From: Rikenellaceae bacterium
Lineage (GTDB): Bacteria > Bacteroidota > Bacteroidia > Bacteroidales > UBA932
DNA: 16,187 nucleotides
NCBI GenBank assembly: GCA_003513895.1
Contig: DOSU01000032.1
Span: 1 to 16,187 of the forward strand
Direction: 5' to 3'
Shown here: positions 6,967-14,950 of the stretch, piece by piece
How positions within the stretch are numbered: the stretch's first letter is position 1
How the letters are laid out: each line of letters begins with the position of its first letter
Notes under the pieces: model-generated
What the model was told of the DNA's origin: nothing
The model's database searches: none
Seen by the model: only the letters and a program-made list of their open reading frames with translations
Translations under genes and position numbers: made by a program

Positions 6967-8469
6967 ATGACTATGAAGAAATTATTTAAAACGACAATAT
7001 TACTAATATTAGTATTTAACTCAATATCAATTAATTCAAGCGCCCAAAAAATTCGGTTATTATTATCGCTCGACGATGTAATTCAAGCTGCAAAAGATCA
7101 ATCGCCAAGTGCACTTGTGGCAAAACATAATTTTCTGGCCAGTTACTGGCAGTTTCGCGCATTCAAGGCACAGCTTCTCCCTTCACTCAACCTTTCAGCA
7201 ACCCTTGGCCAGTACAACCGCTCTCTTATCCCTTTGCAAAACTCAGAAACAGGCGATATAAATTATATTGCAAACAATAATCTGAAAAACAGCATCTCTT
7301 TATCTATAGACCAGAATATAGCTTTCACCGGCGGAAAGGTCTCTGTGTTTACAAGCCTGTACCGTCTGGATCAGTTCAATAATTCCAATCCTGCAACCTA
7401 CAACTCTCAACCAATCAACATTACCTACATCCAGCCATTGAGAACATACAATACTCTTAAATGGGAAAGCATTACAGAACCTAAAAAGTATGAAAGGGCA
7501 AAGAGAAGATATCTTGATCAGCTCGAAAACATCGTTGTAAGTGTAACTCCCATGTTTTTTGATGTTCTTCAGGCTCAGCAGAGGCTGACCATGTCCAGTA
7601 AAAACTATGAGAATACGGTTTCGCTCTATAAGCTCGCCAAACAACGGTATGAGCAAAATACCGTTTCAAAAAATGAACTGCTTCAGCTGGAGTTAAGAAT
7701 GATTAATGATAACCTTGCAATTAATGACCACCATTTGTCTCTTGAGATGAAGATGCTCCGGCTTAAAACCTATCTTGGGTATAATGAGAATGTTGAACTG
7801 GAACTTATTTTGCCAAAGGCCGGCCCGGATGTTACCTTGAATTTCGAAGAAGTTTTGGCAAAAGTATATGCCAACTCCGCTTTTCTGCTTGATAACGAAC
7901 TTGATCTTCTTGCGGCAAAGCAGGAGGTAGAAAGAACAAAAGCCAATAAAGGCCTTCAGGCAAATCTAAATGCTCAGTTTGGACTCACTCAGCAGGGGAG
8001 CAACCTTGGAACTGCATATTCAAATGCTATGGATCAGCAAATTGTGAGCCTTGGCCTAAGAATGCCTATAATGGACTGGGGCCTTGGGAAAGGGAGGGTT
8101 AAAATGGCAAAATCCCGTGAAGAGGTCATAAGAGCTCAGGTAGATCAGGAGATGACAGAGTACAAACAAAATATTTTCATCAAGGTAATCCAGTTCAACA
8201 ATCAGGTTGAGCAGTGTGACCTTTCGGCAAGAGCCGACCAGATTGCCAGAGAAAGATACGAAGATACAAGGGAGAGGTTTCTCGACGGAACTATTGGCGT
8301 TACAGAACTCAACAATGCTCAGTCCGAAAAGGATCAGGCCTCAACCAGGCTCATAACTGATCTTGGAAATTTCTGGTCTTTTTATTACAATATCCGCAAG
8401 CTCAGCCTTTATGACTATATTTTAAACAGAGACATAACGGTAGAATTTGATAAAATGGTAGACAAATAA
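6967..8469 (+). CDS. TolC-family outer-membrane efflux protein
   Basis: This is a trimeric outer-membrane channel partner for exporters. The 500-residue protein begins with a signal peptide (hydrophobic to about residue 24, cleavage likely near NSSAQ). Two repeats of the outer-membrane efflux protein type follow, with long helical stretches such as ALVAKHNFLASYWQFRAFKAQLLPSLNLSA near the N-terminus. The mid-protein AQQRL...YKLAKQRYEQNTVSKNELLQLE pattern and a late ARERYEDTRERFLDGTIGVTELNNAQ pattern are typical of Bacteroidota TolC homologues. An in-frame ATG two codons downstream (6973) is equally plausible as start. The gene lies 45 nt after the mini-adaptor, so peptide, exporter, adaptor and channel form one export locus. 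With the adaptor lacking its TolC-contacting hairpin, how this channel couples to the exporter is unclear. Confidence 0.92.
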   Translation: MTMKKLFKTTILLILVFNSISINSSAQKIRLLLSLDDVIQAAKDQSPSALVAKHNFLASYWQFRAFKAQLLPSLNLSATLGQYNRSLIPLQNSETGDINYIANNNLKNSISLSIDQNIAFTGGKVSVFTSLYRLDQFNNSNPATYNSQPINITYIQPLRTYNTLKWESITEPKKYERAKRRYLDQLENIVVSVTPMFFDVLQAQQRLTMSSKNYENTVSLYKLAKQRYEQNTVSKNELLQLELRMINDNLAINDHHLSLEMKMLRLKTYLGYNENVELELILPKAGPDVTLNFEEVLAKVYANSAFLLDNELDLLAAKQEVERTKANKGLQANLNAQFGLTQQGSNLGTAYSNAMDQQIVSLGLRMPIMDWGLGKGRVKMAKSREEVIRAQVDQEMTEYKQNIFIKVIQFNNQVEQCDLSARADQIARERYEDTRERFLDGTIGVTELNNAQSEKDQASTRLITDLGNFWSFYYNIRKLSLYDYILNRDITVEFDKMVDK

Positions 8470-8479
8470 AAAAAAGAGT

Positions 8480-8487
8480 TAGCTTTG
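8480..8487 (+). promoter_or_regulatory. Possible -7 element (TAGCTTTG) before the His/Cys-rich protein
   Basis: TAGCTTTG fully matches TAnnTTTG and ends only four bases before the ATG at 8492, in a 22-nt gap after the TolC-family gene. If functional, the transcript would be leaderless or nearly so, which makes the call uncertain. It marks the likely boundary between the peptide export locus and the metal cluster. Confidence 0.35.
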
Positions 8488-8491
8488 CAGA

Positions 8492-8926
8492 ATGAAGAAC
8501 ACCCTTAAGTTACTATTTCCAGTCTTGCTCACGGTATTATACCTTGTTGCAAGTGTTGGAGTTGGGGTGCACAAATGTGATACAGACGGCACATCGACTG
8601 TAGTTCTGCTGCTAAAGGATGCGGCATGCGAAGATGTTCATAATCACGACAATGCCAGTTGTTTTGCAACAGTTTGCAATGAAGATCACCATAATCATAA
8701 CTGCTGCCATACTGAGCTTCACCATTTGGAACAAGGATATGAGATTGTTCAACCTATTCACAATGTACAAACAGATCAACTCACTCTGCTTGCTTGTTTT
8801 CTAATTCCTGTCAATTCCAATATTTCAGAGGAAGAGCAATTCAATTCATCGGATTTTCTTAATGGCGGTCCGCCAATACTTATTCATAAAAATTCTCATT
8901 CGTATTTTGCTCAGTGGCGATTGTAA
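8492..8926 (+). CDS. Exported His/Cys-rich small protein, HYC_CC_PP type
   Basis: This 144-residue protein resembles the Bacteroidota HYC_CC_PP family, named for its three conserved spots and usually found beside TonB-dependent receptors tied to metal ions. It has an N-terminal hydrophobic export segment (about 5-25) followed by H27/C29 (read HKC rather than HYC). A dense ligand region includes C46, H50, H52, C57, C62, H66, H67, H69, the CC pair C71/C72, H73, H77 and H78. It ends with GGPP (125-128) before a short tail. The abundance of His and Cys points to metal binding, probably copper given the HMA protein and receptor downstream; the metal itself is inferred. The stop codon lies within the left outer arm of a palindromic element, and the receptor gene starts 45 nt later. 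Confidence 0.8.
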   Translation: MKNTLKLLFPVLLTVLYLVASVGVGVHKCDTDGTSTVVLLLKDAACEDVHNHDNASCFATVCNEDHHNHNCCHTELHHLEQGYEIVQPIHNVQTDQLTLLACFLIPVNSNISEEEQFNSSDFLNGGPPILIHKNSHSYFAQWRL

Positions 8927-8962
8927 ACTAATATTCATTTAAATGAATATTAACGTTTTACA
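8922..8962. repeat. Long inverted repeat with a 24-bp perfect palindrome
   Basis: Positions 8929-8952 are a perfect palindrome: TAATATTCATTT followed directly by its reverse complement. Outside it, TGTAAA (8922-8927) pairs with TTTACA (8957-8962) across a small asymmetric gap. The element fills most of the 45-nt space between the His/Cys-rich protein and the TonB-dependent receptor and includes the upstream stop codon. A lack of G/C pairs and no following T run argue against a simple terminator. A dimeric repressor operator, for instance for a metal sensor, or a cruciform/mRNA hairpin tuning receptor expression are possible. Confidence 0.8.
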
Positions 8963-8971
8963 ATAAAAAAT

Positions 8972-11215
8972 ATGATAAGAAAAATTACCATTTTAACACT
9001 ATTAATTTTCTACACTCTCTTATTGGGAGCTCAAACTGTATCCGGTATTGTCCGTTCACAGAAAACCGATGGAGGGATTGAACCAATGGCCTATGCTTCG
9101 GTATATTGGCTTGAAGGAAAATTGTCCCTTGAGTCCAACGAAAAAGGGGAGTTCTCTTTCAACAGAAAAGGTGCCGAAAATGTATCCCTGATTGCAACTT
9201 ATGTTGGTTACACAAAGGATACATTAAAACTCAAAAGCGGCGAAAACAAAGCGCAATTATTGATTAAAGAGAGCAGCGAGCTTGATGCTGCAAGAGTCGT
9301 TGGCAAACAGCTGGGAAACTTCCTTTCAAAGGTAACTCCAGTCAAAACTGAAGTAATTTCTGCTGCCGGCCTTTGCAAAATGGCATGCTGCAATCTTGCA
9401 GAGAGTTTTGAAAACTCAGCAAGCGTAACTGTAGGTTACGCAGATGCAATTACCGGTGCCCGGCAGATAAGATTGCTTGGTCTCTCCGGCACATATACGC
9501 AAATGCTTGACGAAAACAGACCTGTAATGAGAGGTATTGCTGCGCCATTCGGACTCTCCTATATTCCGGGGCAGTGGCTGGAAAGCATACAAATTGCAAA
9601 AGGTCCCTCATCTGTTGTTAACGGACTGGAGGCAATCGCCGGACAAATAAACCTTGAACACAGGAAACCGACTGCCGAACAACCGTTCTTTCTCAATCTA
9701 TTTCTCAGCAATACTTTGCGTACAGAGGCAAATGTTGCATCATCGCTACAGTTAAACAATAAATTGAGCACAGTTATTCTGGGACACTTTTCAACCGATC
9801 CGAAAGGACACGACGGAAATCACGACGGATTTAAGGATGAGCCGGTATCTATGCAGTTCAACCTTTCCAACCGCTGGTTATATCTTGCAGAAAACGGAAC
9901 TCAAATTAGATTTGGCTTTAAGGCACTGAACGACGACAGGATTGCAGGTATGAACGGGTTCAAAAAAGGGATGGATTTAACTCCTGAGATGTGGGGTTCT
10001 GAAATCAGAAACACGGGTTTAAATTCATACATAAAAGTAGGCTTTCCTTTAAACGCAGACAACAGTAAAAATATTGCAACAGTAATAGACTACTCGTGGC
10101 ACAGACTCAACTCATTCTTTGGATTGAACAAATATGATGCGATTCAAAACTCTGCATTTGTAAATGTTATATTTCAGAATGAGATGAGTGAAAATCACAA
10201 GTTAATTCTGGGGTTGAGCGGGCAGATTGACAATTTTGATGAAACACTCACTAAAAGAGAGTTCACAATTATTGATGAAAAGCTGAATGATGTTTCGGTG
10301 ATTCATCCCGGAAGAAAGGAGCATTCAATTGGTGCATACGGAGAATATACATACACAAACGGAGAGAAAGTTTCAATTGTCACCGGAGTTCGCCTGGATA
10401 GGAACAATATCCATGGATGGCTCTTTGCTCCGAGGATAAATGTTAAATATGCTTTCATAGAACAGCTTGTTTTCAGGGGTTCTGCAGGCAGAGGTTTCCG
10501 GTCGCCTAATCAGATTTCGGACAATCTTGGAATTCTATCGACAGGCAGGACTCTGGTTTTTGAAAACAATCCCGACATTGAAGATGCCTGGACATACGGA
10601 GTAAACCTTACAGGTTATTTGCCATTCGGATTCAATGACAATGCGTCTTTGAGTTTCGATTATTTTCGTACCGATTTTAGATCTCAGCTAATTTTGGATC
10701 AGGAAAAAAATACATCTGAAATATGGTTCTACAACCTTGACGGACAATCTTACACCAATACATATCAGGTAGATTTCACCGTTGAGCCTGTGGAAAGGTT
10801 TTCTATACTTGCAACATTCCGGTACAACGATGCCAAAGCTACTTTTGAGGGCCAGGGACTGGTTGAAAAGCCGCTTGTAAGCCGGTACAAGGGAGTACTT
10901 AACTTCCAGTACGCTACAAGAATGAACAAATGGACATTCGATTTTACAGCACAAATTAACGGACCTTCAAGACTTCCTCAATTTATGGGAGGAGGTGTTT
11001 CACCAGTGTATCCGATGTTTTATGCGCAGGTTACCAAAAAGTTCAGAGACCTCGATGTATATATTGGTGGCGAGAACCTTGGCAACTACAGGCAAAAACA
11101 CCCGATAATGAATGCAAATGACCCTTACAGCGAAGGTTTCAACTCGACACTTATCTGGGGCCCGCTCATGGGGCTTAAGATTTATGCCGGCTTGCGCTTT
11201 ACATTATGGAAATAA
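8972..11215 (+). CDS. TonB-dependent outer-membrane receptor, probably for copper or a metal complex
   Basis: This energy-coupled outer-membrane importer has 747 residues. A signal peptide (about 1-20) is followed by a carboxypeptidase-regulatory-like domain (about 22-100, with YASVYW and FSFNRKG). A plug domain (about 120-235) and a 22-strand-type barrel reach to the C-terminus. The plug has the distinctive sequence GLCKMACCNLAESFE with C135, C139 and C140, then TVGYADAITGARQI. I associate this Cys-bearing plug with receptors that neighbour HMA-domain proteins. Three cysteines at the plug are unusual for a general TonB receptor and suggest thiol binding of a soft metal. It sits between the His/Cys-rich protein and the HMA protein, supporting a role in copper or similar metal uptake or sensing; substrate not proven. 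No TonB box was recognised by eye. Confidence 0.9.
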   Translation: MIRKITILTLLIFYTLLLGAQTVSGIVRSQKTDGGIEPMAYASVYWLEGKLSLESNEKGEFSFNRKGAENVSLIATYVGYTKDTLKLKSGENKAQLLIKESSELDAARVVGKQLGNFLSKVTPVKTEVISAAGLCKMACCNLAESFENSASVTVGYADAITGARQIRLLGLSGTYTQMLDENRPVMRGIAAPFGLSYIPGQWLESIQIAKGPSSVVNGLEAIAGQINLEHRKPTAEQPFFLNLFLSNTLRTEANVASSLQLNNKLSTVILGHFSTDPKGHDGNHDGFKDEPVSMQFNLSNRWLYLAENGTQIRFGFKALNDDRIAGMNGFKKGMDLTPEMWGSEIRNTGLNSYIKVGFPLNADNSKNIATVIDYSWHRLNSFFGLNKYDAIQNSAFVNVIFQNEMSENHKLILGLSGQIDNFDETLTKREFTIIDEKLNDVSVIHPGRKEHSIGAYGEYTYTNGEKVSIVTGVRLDRNNIHGWLFAPRINVKYAFIEQLVFRGSAGRGFRSPNQISDNLGILSTGRTLVFENNPDIEDAWTYGVNLTGYLPFGFNDNASLSFDYFRTDFRSQLILDQEKNTSEIWFYNLDGQSYTNTYQVDFTVEPVERFSILATFRYNDAKATFEGQGLVEKPLVSRYKGVLNFQYATRMNKWTFDFTAQINGPSRLPQFMGGGVSPVYPMFYAQVTKKFRDLDVYIGGENLGNYRQKHPIMNANDPYSEGFNSTLIWGPLMGLKIYAGLRFTLWK

Positions 11216-11248
11216 TAAATAATTACTTACTTAATAAATTAAAATATC

Positions 11249-11566
11249 ATGAAAACTATCAACTCAATTATGATTTTAACACTCTCTGCCCTTATATTTG
11301 TATCGGCGGGAGCATTTGCTCAAAGTGACAAAAACGCAAAGAAAGTAACTGAGATTACATTCTCAATTCCGGACTTGGATTGCCCAAACTGCCAGAAAAA
11401 ACTGGAGGCCAAACTTCCTTACGAAAAGGGTGTTCGTGACCTAAAAATTGACTTGGCAGGTAAAACAATTTGGTTTAGCTACGAGGAAGGTAAAACCAAC
11501 AAGGAGAGCCTTGCAAAAGCACTTGACAAACTTGGATATCCTGCCAAAGAGATAGAAAAGAAATAA
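11249..11566 (+). CDS. Secreted heavy-metal-associated (HMA) domain protein
   Basis: This is a periplasmic metal-binding protein of 105 residues. The signal peptide (about 1-24) ends at AFA before Q25. One HMA/CopZ-like ferredoxin fold follows (about 33-103), with the metal-binding loop DLDCPNC, C45 and C48, and a late LGYPA typical of the fold. The usual CopZ loop is MxCxxC; here the residue before the motif is Leu-Asp rather than Met, still a two-Cys soft-metal site. It would carry Cu(I) or a similar ion in the envelope, perhaps passed from the receptor. The gene starts 33 nt after the receptor and 15 nt before the next gene, so it is likely co-transcribed. Confidence 0.92.
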   Translation: MKTINSIMILTLSALIFVSAGAFAQSDKNAKKVTEITFSIPDLDCPNCQKKLEAKLPYEKGVRDLKIDLAGKTIWFSYEEGKTNKESLAKALDKLGYPAKEIEKK

Positions 11567-11581
11567 CTAAATTTTAATATT

Positions 11582-12409
11582 ATGAGATTTTTTATCTCAT
11601 TTCTTGTATTTGTAACCACTTTTGGACCGCTCTATTCTCAGAGTCCCAAAAGTGGTTCTCAATTTTACGAAGAGATGCGCAATCTCCCTTTTAACGAAAG
11701 AGAGGATTTAATTGTAAAAGAGATAACTTCCGGCAATATTCCTGACTTCCTCAGGAGATTTGTCCCTGTAAAAACAGTTCAAAAAGACAGCGAGGGCAGG
11801 AATCACAAAATCACTCTCTTTGTAACCGCAGATTACCTTGCTGTGGGAAACAACCTGGACTACTTTACTGTCCCTATGAGTCCTGTGTCGGCTCAAAAGA
11901 TAGCAGATTCAATGGGTGCATCACTTCCAACGCCCAAGGTTGTGGATATTATTTATGAAAAATGTGAGTTAAAGCTTGAGCCTTTCAATTATATTCCAAG
12001 AGTGAACAGAAATGAAACCCCTGATATTCTTAACGACCATTCAAGAGTGATTCAGGCTCAGATAAAGGCATCAGGAAATTCTCCCGGGATTTTTGTGGCA
12101 GGAACAAAAAAAGACATTGTAATATCTTCAAAACTGATTGACCCGAAAAGGACACATCACGTTACAATTTATGGATGGCACCGTTTGAACGGAGTGGCAA
12201 TCCAGCCACCAACCAATGTACATATAGACATATATGTAGATTACAGCCATGGCGTAAGACTTATTTCAAACAGGGTTATCGTAGACGGGAAGGAGTATGA
12301 GTACCGCAAACTCTTAAGCGATCCCCTCCTTCATACTCTGCTCAGCGGCGAAAAAGAACCCCTTTTGCGAACTTCCTATTTGGTAGAAAATCCTTCGGAA
12401 AAGAGATAA
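11582..12409 (+). CDS. Secreted protein of unknown function
   Basis: I do not recognise a named family. The 275-residue protein has an N-terminal signal peptide (about 1-20, cleavage near LYSQ). A conserved-looking body follows with LRRFVPVKTV, TLFVTADYLAVG and MSPVSAQKIADSM. The C-terminal half has a polar cluster: TKKDIVIS, YGWHRLNG, then HIDIYVDYSHGVRL. The last resembles an enzyme active-site stretch (His and Asp/His close together) but no catalytic role can be assigned. A single Cys (in EKCELK) makes metal binding like its upstream neighbours unlikely. It follows the HMA gene by 15 nt and precedes the GH9 enzyme by 24 nt. Its companion may therefore be the glycan enzyme rather than the metal genes. 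Confidence 0.85.
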   Translation: MRFFISFLVFVTTFGPLYSQSPKSGSQFYEEMRNLPFNEREDLIVKEITSGNIPDFLRRFVPVKTVQKDSEGRNHKITLFVTADYLAVGNNLDYFTVPMSPVSAQKIADSMGASLPTPKVVDIIYEKCELKLEPFNYIPRVNRNETPDILNDHSRVIQAQIKASGNSPGIFVAGTKKDIVISSKLIDPKRTHHVTIYGWHRLNGVAIQPPTNVHIDIYVDYSHGVRLISNRVIVDGKEYEYRKLLSDPLLHTLLSGEKEPLLRTSYLVENPSEKR

Positions 12410-12417
12410 AAATATGT

Positions 12418-12425
12418 TACTTTTG
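12418..12425 (+). promoter_or_regulatory. Possible -7 element (TACTTTTG) before the GH9/CE4 gene
   Basis: TACTTTTG is a full match to TAnnTTTG, eight bases before the ATG at 12434 in a 24-nt gap. It would allow the glycan enzyme to be expressed independently of the metal cluster. No -33 TTG at normal spacing was seen. Confidence 0.35.
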
Positions 12426-12433
12426 CTTTTATC

Positions 12434-14938
12434 ATGAAGAAACTTTTTCTAATTCTTTTAGCAGTAGCTATAATAGCGCCCGGCTGGTCGGCCGGCCGTG
12501 CAAACTCTTGGATAAGAGTGAATCAGGCAGGTTATCTGCCCGGTGATATCAAGGTGGCAGTGGTAATGTCGCTTGAAGAAAAAGCCTCTCCGCTTTTTGA
12601 AGTTTTTGATGCTATTTCAGGGAAACCTGTTTTCAAAGGTACCGGTAAAATGGTAAATGCTTCGTCATGGGGCATGAAAAGCGCATACAGGCTCGATTTC
12701 TCTAAAGTCGAAAAGCAAGGAGGATATTACATTGTATCAAACGGAGAGAAGTCGCCAAATTTCCGGATTGCAACCGAAGCCTATGACGGCCTTGCAGACT
12801 ATATGCTTGTTTATATGCGCCAGCAAAGATGTGGCGACAACCCCTATACAGGCGAGCTATGCCATCAGGACGACGGTTATATTGTAGATCATCCAACAAG
12901 AACTGGCGAAAAGATAGATGTGAGAGGCGGATGGCACGATGCAACAGATTATCTTCAGTATCAGACAACATCGGCCACTACAGTATATCACCTTATGTTT
13001 GCCTGGGAGCAGCAGAAAGACAAAAGTGTTTTCAAAGACCTGTACAATGCCGCCGGAAGAGCCGGCTCAAATGGAATTCCGGATATTCTTGACGAAATAC
13101 GCTGGGGTCTGGACTGGTTAATGAGAATGAATCCGGAAGACAAGGTAATGTTCAATCAGATTGCCGATGACCGGGCCCATGCAGGATTCCGCCTTCCGCA
13201 AAAAGACAGGGTAGACTACGGATGGGGCCCGGGAACAGGCCGTCCGGTTTATTTTGTTACGGGAAAACCGCAAGGGCTGGGCAAACACATCAACAGAACA
13301 ACCGGAGTTGCTTCGACCGCAGGAAAGTTTGCATCAAGTTTTGCAATGGGAGCCGAAATTTTTAATGAAAGGGACCCGCAATTTGCCGCTCAAATGAAAA
13401 CAAAGGCTCAGCAGGCATTTGACTTTGCAGTAGAAAAACCCGGCAATACGCAAACAGCATGTATTGCTTCTCCATATTTCTATGAAGAGGATACATATAC
13501 CGACGATATTGAGCTGGCAGCTGCAACATTTTACAACTATACCCAAAACGAACAGTGGAAAACAAAAGCCGACTACTGGGGAGAACTGGAACCGGTTTCT
13601 CCATGGATGGAACTTGGAAGAGGGAGACACTATCAGTATTACCCTTTTATTAACCTCGGACATTACTATCTTGCCACATCTTCCGATCCTAAAGTGAAGG
13701 AAAAGTACACCGGATATATGAAACAGGGGCTTGAAGATCTTCTTGAAAGAGCAGGGGACGATCCTTTTGTTTATGGCATTCCATTCCTTTGGTGTTCAAA
13801 TAACCTTGTCTCCGCTGCAATAACTCAGGCTCATCTTTACAGAAAGGCTACAGGAGACAATACTTTTCTTGAAATGGAGATGGCTCTAAGGGACTGGCTG
13901 TTTGGTTGTAACCCATGGGGAACATCAATGATTGTTGGCTTCCCTAAAGGGGGAGACTTCCCCGATTCGCCCCACTCATCATATACCGCAACTAACGGCG
14001 ATTTAACTTATGGCGGCCTGGTAGATGGTCCCATTGAGAGAAATTTATTTATTACAAGGGCCGGCAACGCTCTAAGAAAACCGGACTCTTATGCAATTTT
14101 CAACAATGGCCGGGCGGTTTATCACGACGATATGGGAGATTACTCCTCAAATGAGCCAACAATGGATGGCACTGCCGGGTTGAGCTACTATTTTGCTTCA
14201 ATGGAAAATGAAGGGAAAGATTTCCGTACAGCAAAAGCAGAAAAAACAACCACAGTTGTAAAAGATTCTCAGGGAGCAATAGTTAGGATTAATCCGGACA
14301 AAAAGATTATTTATTTGATTTTCTCGGCCGATTCAATGTTTCAGGGAGGAGAAAAAATTCTCAACACCCTTGTGAAAAACAAGATCAAAGGCTCATTCTT
14401 TCTTACAGGAAACTTTGCAAGATTATCGCAAATGAAACCTGTAATTGCCCGGATTATTAATGCCGGTCATTATGTTGGAGCCCACTCAGACAGGCACCTG
14501 CTCTACGCGCCATGGGACAAAAGAGATATCTCTTTAGTGGCAGGAGACAGCCTTATAAATGATATAAAAAGAAATATCCTTGAACTTGAAAAATTTGGAA
14601 TTAAACCATCGGACGCTTCATGGTTTCTTCCACCTTACGAATGGTACAATAAGGAGTCGGTTTATACCGCATCCGTGCTTGGGTTTAAAACTGTCAACTA
14701 CACACCGGGAACAGCTACTCCTGCCGATTACACCGAACCATCCATGAAGAGTTACAAAACCAGTAGTGAACTTATGGATAAACTTTTTGCCTTTGAAAAG
14801 GAGAAGAATCTGAACGGAGCTTTGATTTTAATTCATCCCGGGGTTGTTGCGGAAAGGCCGGACAAACTTTACGACTCTCTGGATTCAATAATCAAAAGAC
14901 TAAAAAAACTGGGATACACATTTGAAAAGTTATATTAA
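12434..14938 (+). CDS. Exported GH9 glycoside hydrolase fused to a CE4 polysaccharide deacetylase
   Basis: This is an 834-residue envelope or secreted enzyme. A signal peptide (about 1-23) is followed by an Ig-like CelD_N domain (about 26-112, starting WIRVNQAGYLP). A GH9 (alpha/alpha)6 catalytic domain (about 118-600) and a NodB/CE4 deacetylase domain (about 625-834) complete it. In GH9 the acidic pair D169/D172 is in GGWHDATDYLQY, a late signature reads GCNPWGTSMIVGFP, and the acid Glu is E574 in SNEPTMDG. In CE4 the second metal motif HSDRH (H684, H688) is kept, but the usual first motif TFDDG reads IFSADS, leaving D633 as the only acid. Later blocks FLPPYEW and LIHPG are present. GH9 enzymes include endoglucanases and exo-beta-glucosaminidases; pairing with a deacetylase suggests an amino-sugar polymer such as chitin or its oligomers, but that is inference. 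The next gene follows after 12 nt. Confidence 0.92.
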   Translation: MKKLFLILLAVAIIAPGWSAGRANSWIRVNQAGYLPGDIKVAVVMSLEEKASPLFEVFDAISGKPVFKGTGKMVNASSWGMKSAYRLDFSKVEKQGGYYIVSNGEKSPNFRIATEAYDGLADYMLVYMRQQRCGDNPYTGELCHQDDGYIVDHPTRTGEKIDVRGGWHDATDYLQYQTTSATTVYHLMFAWEQQKDKSVFKDLYNAAGRAGSNGIPDILDEIRWGLDWLMRMNPEDKVMFNQIADDRAHAGFRLPQKDRVDYGWGPGTGRPVYFVTGKPQGLGKHINRTTGVASTAGKFASSFAMGAEIFNERDPQFAAQMKTKAQQAFDFAVEKPGNTQTACIASPYFYEEDTYTDDIELAAATFYNYTQNEQWKTKADYWGELEPVSPWMELGRGRHYQYYPFINLGHYYLATSSDPKVKEKYTGYMKQGLEDLLERAGDDPFVYGIPFLWCSNNLVSAAITQAHLYRKATGDNTFLEMEMALRDWLFGCNPWGTSMIVGFPKGGDFPDSPHSSYTATNGDLTYGGLVDGPIERNLFITRAGNALRKPDSYAIFNNGRAVYHDDMGDYSSNEPTMDGTAGLSYYFASMENEGKDFRTAKAEKTTTVVKDSQGAIVRINPDKKIIYLIFSADSMFQGGEKILNTLVKNKIKGSFFLTGNFARLSQMKPVIARIINAGHYVGAHSDRHLLYAPWDKRDISLVAGDSLINDIKRNILELEKFGIKPSDASWFLPPYEWYNKESVYTASVLGFKTVNYTPGTATPADYTEPSMKSYKTSSELMDKLFAFEKEKNLNGALILIHPGVVAERPDKLYDSLDSIIKRLKKLGYTFEKLY

Positions 14939-14950
14939 AGTTATTGTTTA

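Noticed and set aside
8922..8962. Palindrome as an intrinsic terminator
   Set aside because: The core stem has only one G/C pair per arm and no T run follows on either strand. A regulatory site is more likely, so it was listed as a repeat.
12702..13697. Several 60-110-codon frames overlapping the GH9 domain on both strands
   Set aside because: No recognisable protein features, and they overlap essential GH9 motifs; treated as chance open frames.
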